Shown here: piece after piece, positions 6,914 to 10,877 of the stretch
How positions within the stretch are numbered: position 1 is the stretch's first letter
How the letters are laid out: every line of letters starts with the position of its first letter
DNA from: BOKV01 sp049289295
GTDB taxonomy: Bacteria > Pseudomonadota > Alphaproteobacteria > Rhizobiales > Rhizobiaceae
Assembly (NCBI GenBank): GCA_049289295.1
Contig: JBATLL010000022.1
Coordinates: 1 to 10,877 of the forward strand
Reading direction: 5' to 3'
Length of the DNA stretch: 10,877 nucleotides
The notes under the pieces: generated by a model
What the model was told of the DNA's origin: nothing
Databases searched by the model: none
Seen by the model: the letters and a program-made list of their open reading frames with translations, nothing else
Made by a program: the position numbers and the translations under genes

Positions 6914-7489
6914 TCAGCGTGGAATCTTGGTTTCGTCCATGTGCATGAGCATGTCTTCGGTCTCCTGCACATCCTCGAGCCGATCCATCCAGACGCCGGT
7001 GCGCATGGCCTTCCAGCAGCGCACGAGTTCGGCCAGACCTTGCAGGATCAGGAGTATGCCAACCAGGGGAATGAGGGTCTTGAAGAAGTAGATCTGGATG
7101 CGCGCGGGACTGTTCCAGCTCACTTCCTTGTAACGCCAGCTGTCTGCCGCGATTTCCCATCCGTACCAGAACAGGGCGATCATGCCGGGGAAGAAGAAGA
7201 GCAGGTACAGCACGAAGTCCACCCGAGCCTGCCAGCGAACCGGAAACAACCGGTAAAGCACATCGCCGCGGACGTGGGCGTCCTGTGCCAGCGCATAGGG
7301 TCCCGCCATCAGCAGAAGGCCACCATACATCTGGATCATCATGTCGAATGCCCAGACAGTGGGTGCATTCAGCACGTAGCGGACAAAGACTTCATAGGAA
7401 ACAGACAGAGTGAGGATCAGGATGCACCAGCCAAAGGCGCGGCCGATCCAGATGCTCAGATTCTCGACGGCATGAACAAACTTTTCCAC
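6914..7489 (-). CDS. dctQ: TRAP transporter small permease (DctQ family)
   Basis: A 191-residue membrane protein with four predicted helices at about 14-34, 50-68, 91-113 and 134-154, the usual layout of the Q subunit that pairs with DctM. Family-like features are SYEVFVRYVLNAPTVWAFD (31-49) at the end of helix 1 and AHVRGDVLYRLFP (71-83) in the loop after helix 2. The start is a GTG at 7487-7489, chosen because GGAGGGG lies a few bases upstream. The C-terminal 30 residues are acidic and Met-rich, and predicted cytoplasmic. It lies 133 bases downstream of the binding-protein gene, with a strong hairpin between the two that probably lowers its expression relative to that gene. Confidence 0.92.
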   Translation of the reverse strand: MEKFVHAVENLSIWIGRAFGWCILILTLSVSYEVFVRYVLNAPTVWAFDMMIQMYGGLLLMAGPYALAQDAHVRGDVLYRLFPVRWQARVDFVLYLLFFFPGMIALFWYGWEIAADSWRYKEVSWNSPARIQIYFFKTLIPLVGILLILQGLAELVRCWKAMRTGVWMDRLEDVQETEDMLMHMDETKIPR

Positions 7490-7584
7490 GATTTCCCCTC
7501 CGGTGACGCCCGGGCCCTGAGGGCCAGGAGACGATCACCCATGCAGATTGCCGAAGACTGCCTCCCGGTCCAACGGCAAGTGAA

Positions 7585-7608
7585 GCGCCGGGGAATTATC
7601 CCCGGCGC
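7585..7608 (-). terminator. Intercistronic hairpin after the TRAP binding-protein gene
   Basis: A perfect 10-bp stem, GCGCCGGGGA / TCCCCGGCGC with loop ATTA, lies 15 bases after the stop of dctP and about 95 bases before dctQ. No T-run follows it on the minus strand, so it is more likely a barrier to 3' exonuclease decay, or a partial attenuator, than a full terminator. This arrangement commonly lets the binding protein be made in excess over the permease. Confidence 0.65.
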
Positions 7609-7622
7609 AACTGTTCTGTCGA

Positions 7623-8738
7623 TCAGCCGAAGTAGTGCTTGTAGGCCAGCTTGTAGTCGGGCTGGTTGAGATTGAGATAGCCCATCACGTTTTTCGCATA
7701 GGCTTTCTGCGAGTCGATCACCTTGGCGAAGAACGGGTCACCGGCGGACATGCGCTCAACGACCTTGTCCCAGGCATCGAGCTGGGCAGCCATGATCTCA
7801 TCGGCTGTACGCTCTGCCTTGACTCCCTGTTCGGTGGTCAGCTTGACCAGGTCATCGGCATAACGCTTGGTGTTGTTCCAGTAGAAGTTGGAGCTTTCGG
7901 CTTCCGACGCATATTTCAGGATCGCCTGAAGTTCGGGCGCCAACGCATCGTACTTCTTCTTGTTGAACGTGCACTCGAAGAATTCCTGGCTCTGGTGGAA
8001 GGAGGCCAGCTTGTAGATCTTGGCAACGTCCTGCATGCCGAAATCGCGGTCGGATGTCGGGTTGTTGAACTCCGCGGCATCGATGAGACCGGACTTCATG
8101 GCCGGCTGGATTTCACCACCGGGAAGCTGAACTACGGACATTCCCATTTCGCTCATGACGTCGGCGGCAAGGCCAACCGTGCGGTATTTCAGGCCCTTCA
8201 CGTCGGCGGCAGTGTTGACTTCCTTGGCGAACCAACCAAGCGGCTGGGCCGGCATTGGTGAGTTGAAGAAGGAGACAACGTTCAGGCCAAGGCTGGCCAT
8301 CAGTTCATCGAACAGTTCCTGTCCACCGCCATAATACACCCAGCCGAGCACTTCGTTGGATGACCAGCCAAAGCAGGGGCCTGTTCCAAACAGCGAGGCA
8401 ACCGGTGACTTGGAATACCAGTATGCGGGAACGTAGTGGGCCGCATCCAGAACTCCACGGTGCACGGCGTCCTGCATCTGGGCTGTCTTGACGACTGAAT
8501 CGACCGGAAGCAGGTCAATCTTCAGCGCGCCGCCTGCCATCGAGTTGACGCGGTTGACATAGGACTGTGCATTTTCAAGAAAAATGCCACCACCCCAGGC
8601 TGCCTGCATCTTCAGGACAACGCCTTCTGCCCTGGCCACGGCCGGTGCGGCGAGACTGGCCACGGTCGCAACGCCCGCGCCTTTCAGAAATTTGCGCCGG
8701 GATGTGGTGACCGAAGATTGGCTTTTCGAATTTTCCAT
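7623..8738 (-). CDS. dctP: TRAP transporter solute-binding protein, TakP-like (DctP family)
   Basis: A 371-residue periplasmic protein that captures the substrate for the DctQM permease. The start at the ATG 8736-8738 is preferred over a frame open to 8954, because GGGAG lies seven bases upstream and the protein then begins with a twin-arginine signal: SRRKFLKG (13-20), a hydrophobic stretch, and AVARA at about 33-37. Tat export suggests that it folds, perhaps with a metal, before export. It aligns by eye with the TakP branch, which binds 2-oxo acids together with a cation: WVYYGGGQELFDE (133-145), an Arg at 186 (KYRTVG) in the place of the carboxylate-binding Arg, and Gln165 and Glu223 (AAEFNNP) in the places of the metal ligands. 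TakP has EWVGP at the last site, so the pocket differs. It is the first and probably most highly expressed gene of the operon. Confidence 0.92.
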   Translation of the reverse strand: MENSKSQSSVTTSRRKFLKGAGVATVASLAAPAVARAEGVVLKMQAAWGGGIFLENAQSYVNRVNSMAGGALKIDLLPVDSVVKTAQMQDAVHRGVLDAAHYVPAYWYSKSPVASLFGTGPCFGWSSNEVLGWVYYGGGQELFDELMASLGLNVVSFFNSPMPAQPLGWFAKEVNTAADVKGLKYRTVGLAADVMSEMGMSVVQLPGGEIQPAMKSGLIDAAEFNNPTSDRDFGMQDVAKIYKLASFHQSQEFFECTFNKKKYDALAPELQAILKYASEAESSNFYWNNTKRYADDLVKLTTEQGVKAERTADEIMAAQLDAWDKVVERMSAGDPFFAKVIDSQKAYAKNVMGYLNLNQPDYKLAYKHYFG

Positions 8739-8754
8739 ATTTTTCTCCCTTAGC

Positions 8755-8770
8755 TGCACCCTCCAGTGCA
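8755..8770 (-). promoter_or_regulatory. Short hairpin in the dctP leader
   Basis: On the transcript strand TGCAC-TGGAGG-GTGCA forms a 5-bp stem whose loop shows GGAGG. It lies 16 bases before the dctP ATG, just ahead of the true ribosome site. It may affect translation or be chance. Confidence 0.25.
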
Positions 8771-8780
8771 AGATTTTCGC

Positions 8781-8810
8781 GGCATAGTTAGCCACAACAG
8801 CTAAGCTCAA
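8781..8810 (-). promoter_or_regulatory. Candidate promoter of the TRAP operon with dyad in its spacer
   Basis: On the minus strand TTGAGC (8805-8810) and TATGCC (8781-8786) are separated by 18 bases, a plausible sigma70-type pair. It would place the transcription start near 8774, about 35 bases before the dctP ATG. The spacer holds an inverted repeat TTAGC-N7-GCTAA (8788-8804), so a regulator bound there would cover the promoter. Confidence 0.4.
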
Positions 8811-8854
8811 CACACATTGGCAAATGGTGCAATGGCAGATTGGCCTGCTGGAGA

Positions 8855-8873
8855 GTGAACAGAGCGTGTTCAC
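8855..8873. promoter_or_regulatory. Palindromic operator candidate upstream of dctP
   Basis: GTGAACA-GAGCG-TGTTCAC is a perfect 7-bp inverted repeat, centred about 90 bases upstream of the likely dctP transcription start and downstream of the iclR stop. No T-run follows, so it is not a terminator. The size and symmetry fit a dimeric helix-turn-helix regulator, most simply the adjacent IclR protein. An upstream position would suit activation or loop formation. Confidence 0.5.
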
Positions 8874-8960
8874 GGGAGCGCGGAATCCAGATTGCAACCT
8901 GGGCGGGCCTTGATCGACTTTACCCTTCCCAAATCCTGGCGGGCAAACGCTCATGGCTTT

Positions 8961-9746
8961 TTACTGATACTTGCGCGCGACGGCCTCGAATTCCTGCGGA
9001 AGGCTGCTGCCAAGGCTGGCGGCAATCTCAAGGGATGTCTTCATCAGGCAGGCCTCGATCCTGTGCTTGAGTTCCCGCGTCATGCGCATGATTGGCGTGG
9101 CCACAGCAATTGCGCCAAGGGCAGCAGCACTGGAATCGAAGAAGGGAACCGCAATTCCGAAAGTCTCGGCTTCGAAGGCCTGGTCGCTTACGGCAAAGCC
9201 GCGCTTGCGGACATCGACAAGCAAGTTGCGAAACCCCTCGACGCTGGTCTCCGTCATCGGTGTAAACCTTTCCAGGTTGCCTGCCGACAGAATAGATTCA
9301 CGCAGCCGCGGCGGCCCGAAAGCGAGAAAGACCATACCGGAGGCGGTGGCATGGAAAGGCAGGGGCTCCGAGGGATCAACAGACACTCTGGCGGAGCGCT
9401 GTGGCTCTGAAATTCCGATGGTCGTCATGGCCCGCTCGGTCCCCAGCGAGACATGGGCCGTTTCGCCAGTTTCAGCTGCGATACGTTCCAGCCATTTGAC
9501 CACTATTGTAGCAAGCGGAAAACTCTGTTCACGCACCCTGGCCAGGGTCAGGAACGCCTTGCCCAGTCGGAATTTCTTCGATTGCGCATCCTGCTCGATG
9601 AGATCGTGCCGCTCCATGGACCGCAAAAGCCGGAGAATGGTGGCCTTGTCCAATGCGGCGGCGCGCGCGAGATCGCTCAGACCCCATTCAGGATTGGTGA
9701 GCGTAAAATAATTAAGCAGATTCAATGCCTTGTCGACTGTGCTCAT
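8961..9746 (-). CDS. IclR-family transcriptional regulator
   Basis: A 261-residue DNA-binding regulator beginning MSTVDKALNLLNYF. This ATG (9744-9746) has GGAAG just upstream; the ATG at 9761, five codons earlier, is also open but has no purine-rich site, so the choice is not certain. The N-terminal winged helix-turn-helix (about 5-75) includes GLSDLARAAALDKATILRLL, and the linker helix leads to the C-terminal effector-binding domain (about 80-255) with typical segments such as PLPFHATASGMVFLAF and DQAFEAETFGIAVPF. Family members bind small acids or aromatic metabolites and repress or activate neighbouring catabolic genes. It lies 222 bases upstream of the TRAP operon on the same strand, and is divergent from the Bug-type gene. 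Palindromes on both sides suggest that it controls both. The effector is likely the transported compound or a product of it (inference). Confidence 0.92.
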   Translation of the reverse strand: MSTVDKALNLLNYFTLTNPEWGLSDLARAAALDKATILRLLRSMERHDLIEQDAQSKKFRLGKAFLTLARVREQSFPLATIVVKWLERIAAETGETAHVSLGTERAMTTIGISEPQRSARVSVDPSEPLPFHATASGMVFLAFGPPRLRESILSAGNLERFTPMTETSVEGFRNLLVDVRKRGFAVSDQAFEAETFGIAVPFFDSSAAALGAIAVATPIMRMTRELKHRIEACLMKTSLEIAASLGSSLPQEFEAVARKYQ

Positions 9747-9761
9747 TATCTTCCGATCCAT

Positions 9762-9873
9762 TGTTCAGCGCGGGGTTTTGCCCGACTGTTCTTTCCGTTT
9801 GACTCAGTATAGCACAGCGTGCAAACTTATTCCACCGATGGTTCAATATATGAACCGAACTGGGAGGAGACTG
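9762..9873. promoter_or_regulatory. Divergent promoter region between the IclR and Bug/TctC genes
   Basis: This 112-base interval must carry the starts of both genes. On the minus strand TATACT (9806-9811) is a good -10 for the regulator gene, with a weak -35 (TGGAAT, 9829-9834). On the plus strand TTGACT (9799-9804) is a fair -35, with only a poor -10 (CAAACT, 9822-9827) at 17 bases. The two candidate promoters overlap back to back, so binding of one regulator could affect both. The downstream part holds the palindrome at 9840-9856. Confidence 0.35.
9840..9856. promoter_or_regulatory. Palindromic operator candidate before the Bug/TctC gene
   Basis: GGTTCA-ATATA-TGAACC is a perfect 6-bp inverted repeat with an AT-rich centre, ending 17 bases before the ATG at 9874. 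Its core GTTCA-N5-TGAAC is the size of known IclR-family sites (about 15 bases). Lying downstream of the likely transcription start, it would suit a repressor acting as a roadblock. Confidence 0.5.
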
Positions 9874-10818
9874 ATGAAGAAAGCCATTACGTTTGCTTTC
9901 GCCAGCACGCTTGTCGCGGGCATGGCGTTTACCACGCCAGCACTGGCGGAGTATCCTGAAAAACCCGTTGAGTTCATCAACCCATGGCCTCCAGGAGATC
10001 TTGAAGACGTTGTGCTGCGGATGATTGCCGAGGATTTCCAGGCAGCCTATGGCCAGCCTGCCGCAGTCGTGAACAAGCCAGGTGGGGGTGGAGGACCCTT
10101 CCCCGGCGCAACGGAAGTGGCAAAGGCACCAGCCGATGGCTACACCGTCGGCAACTTCGTCATTGGCGTTCCGGTCGTCGGACCCAATGTCGGCATCGAG
10201 GAACTCAACCCGAATCCGTTCGAGCCTATCGGCATCTTCCTCACCTATCCCTTCGTGATCGTTGCCTCGAAGGATGCGCCATACAAGACGGCACAGGAAC
10301 TGGCCGACTATGCCAAGTCCAACGAGGTCGTGCTCGGCCATTTCGGTGCGCCGCTCATTCCGACCAAGGTGACAATGGCGTTCGCCAAGAACCTGGGCTT
10401 CTCCTTTGCTTCGGATTCCGCGTTCGACGCGCTTGACTGCAACACGCTTGCATCGGGCGATGTCGATATCATGAACACCACGATCCAGCTTGTCCTGCCA
10501 TGCCTCGACAAGATCACGGTTCTGGCGAGTGTGACGGAAGAACGGATTTCCCTGGTTCCTGACGCACCAACGGTCGGCGAAATCGATCCATCGCTGAAGA
10601 TTTCGCTGTGGAACGGACTTTTCGTTCACAAGGACGTGCCGCAGGAAGCGCGCGACAAGATTGCTGCCGTCGCCATGAAGACGATGCAAAGCGAACGGGC
10701 GAAAAAGTTCGCCGAGGAAACCGGCGCGCAGATCTACTGGAAGGACGCAGCAGCTTCCACCAAGCAGATCGAGGCAGACATTGCAAACAATGCCGCGCTG
10801 GCGGAAATGCTGAAGTGA
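9874..10818 (+). CDS. Bug/TctC-family tripartite tricarboxylate transporter solute-binding protein
   Basis: A 314-residue periplasmic binding protein. The ATG at 9874-9876 was chosen because GGGAGGAG lies a few bases upstream and the protein then begins with a clean signal peptide, MKKAITFAFA... ending ALA at residue 25; the frame is open for 48 more codons upstream but they look non-coding. Family marks are the opening EYPEKPVEFINPWPPGD (26-42), the Gly-rich binding loop NKPGGGGGPFPG (67-78), the KAPADGYT segment after it, and the second-domain motif LVPDAPTVGE. The first binding loop reads PWPPGDLED, where most Bug proteins have P(F/Y)xPGGxxD, so the pocket is of a variant type. Two cysteines (about 189 and 210) could form a disulphide. 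Such proteins feed carboxylates to TctAB-type permeases; no permease gene is within the window, though only 59 bases follow. Confidence 0.9.
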   Translation: MKKAITFAFASTLVAGMAFTTPALAEYPEKPVEFINPWPPGDLEDVVLRMIAEDFQAAYGQPAAVVNKPGGGGGPFPGATEVAKAPADGYTVGNFVIGVPVVGPNVGIEELNPNPFEPIGIFLTYPFVIVASKDAPYKTAQELADYAKSNEVVLGHFGAPLIPTKVTMAFAKNLGFSFASDSAFDALDCNTLASGDVDIMNTTIQLVLPCLDKITVLASVTEERISLVPDAPTVGEIDPSLKISLWNGLFVHKDVPQEARDKIAAVAMKTMQSERAKKFAEETGAQIYWKDAAASTKQIEADIANNAALAEMLK

Positions 10819-10827
10819 CAACAGTTT

Positions 10828-10857
10828 CGGGCGGCCAACCGGCCGCCCGATCCCTTT
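10828..10857 (+). terminator. Hairpin after the Bug/TctC gene
   Basis: A perfect 9-bp GC-rich stem CGGGCGGCC / GGCCGCCCG with loop AACC (10828-10849) lies ten bases after the stop codon and is followed by ATCCCTTTT. The T-run is short, so it may be a moderate intrinsic terminator or an intercistronic hairpin that keeps downstream permease genes at lower expression. Confidence 0.6.
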
Positions 10858-10877
10858 TGCGATTCATGTCCTGATCC

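Noticed and set aside
6941..7669. 242-codon plus-strand frame over dctQ
   Set aside because: Antisense to a clear DctQ protein with four membrane helices; no domain of its own.
8739..8954. 72-codon N-terminal extension of dctP
   Set aside because: The extension contains the candidate promoter and palindromes, and would bury the twin-arginine signal. The ATG at 8738 has a good ribosome site.
9730..9873. 48-codon N-terminal extension of the Bug/TctC gene
   Set aside because: It overlaps the iclR start and the divergent promoter region, and would precede a clean signal peptide that has its own strong ribosome site.
9712..10821. 369-codon minus-strand frame
   Set aside because: Antisense to the Bug/TctC gene, whose signal peptide, loops and ribosome site are clear.

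Overview
The window looks like a chromosomal stretch of an alphaproteobacterium, most likely of the Hyphomicrobiales (rhizobial) kind. Reasons: moderately high GC, a TakP-type TRAP transporter beside a Bug/TctC-type binding protein, an IclR regulator, and a secreted caspase-like protein of a layout common in that group. The taxonomic guess is inference from protein style only.

Left end (1-580): the first 19 codons of a leftward gene that looks like a phage/island tyrosine integrase. In front of it lie three copies of TGGGGAT, two of which form a sharp dyad. Then come about 460 bases, in part AT-rich, with no convincing gene. This suggests that one end of an integrated element lies at or near the left edge.

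581-2716: a leftward gene for an exported caspase-fold (peptidase C14) protein with an intact His/Cys dyad, a coiled coil, a peptidoglycan-binding-like segment and a Cys-rich tail. It is preceded by a short possible gene for a tail-anchored peptide.

2758-8738: a tightly packed leftward operon. Its order of transcription is TRAP solute-binding protein (Tat signal), TRAP small permease, TRAP large permease, amidase, a 66-residue two-helix membrane protein, and a D-2-hydroxyacid dehydrogenase of the glyoxylate/hydroxypyruvate reductase clade. The simplest reading is uptake of a small organic acid or amide, hydrolysis of an amide bond, and NAD(P)H-linked interconversion of a 2-oxo acid and 2-hydroxy acid. 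The actual substrate cannot be read from the sequence.

8961-10877: a leftward IclR-family regulator, and divergent from it a rightward Bug/TctC-family periplasmic binding protein followed by a strong hairpin. Thus one IclR gene sits between two unrelated binding-protein systems (TRAP and TTT). Palindromes built from the same TGAAC half-site lie upstream of each, which suggests joint control. No RNA gene, CRISPR array or insertion sequence was seen.
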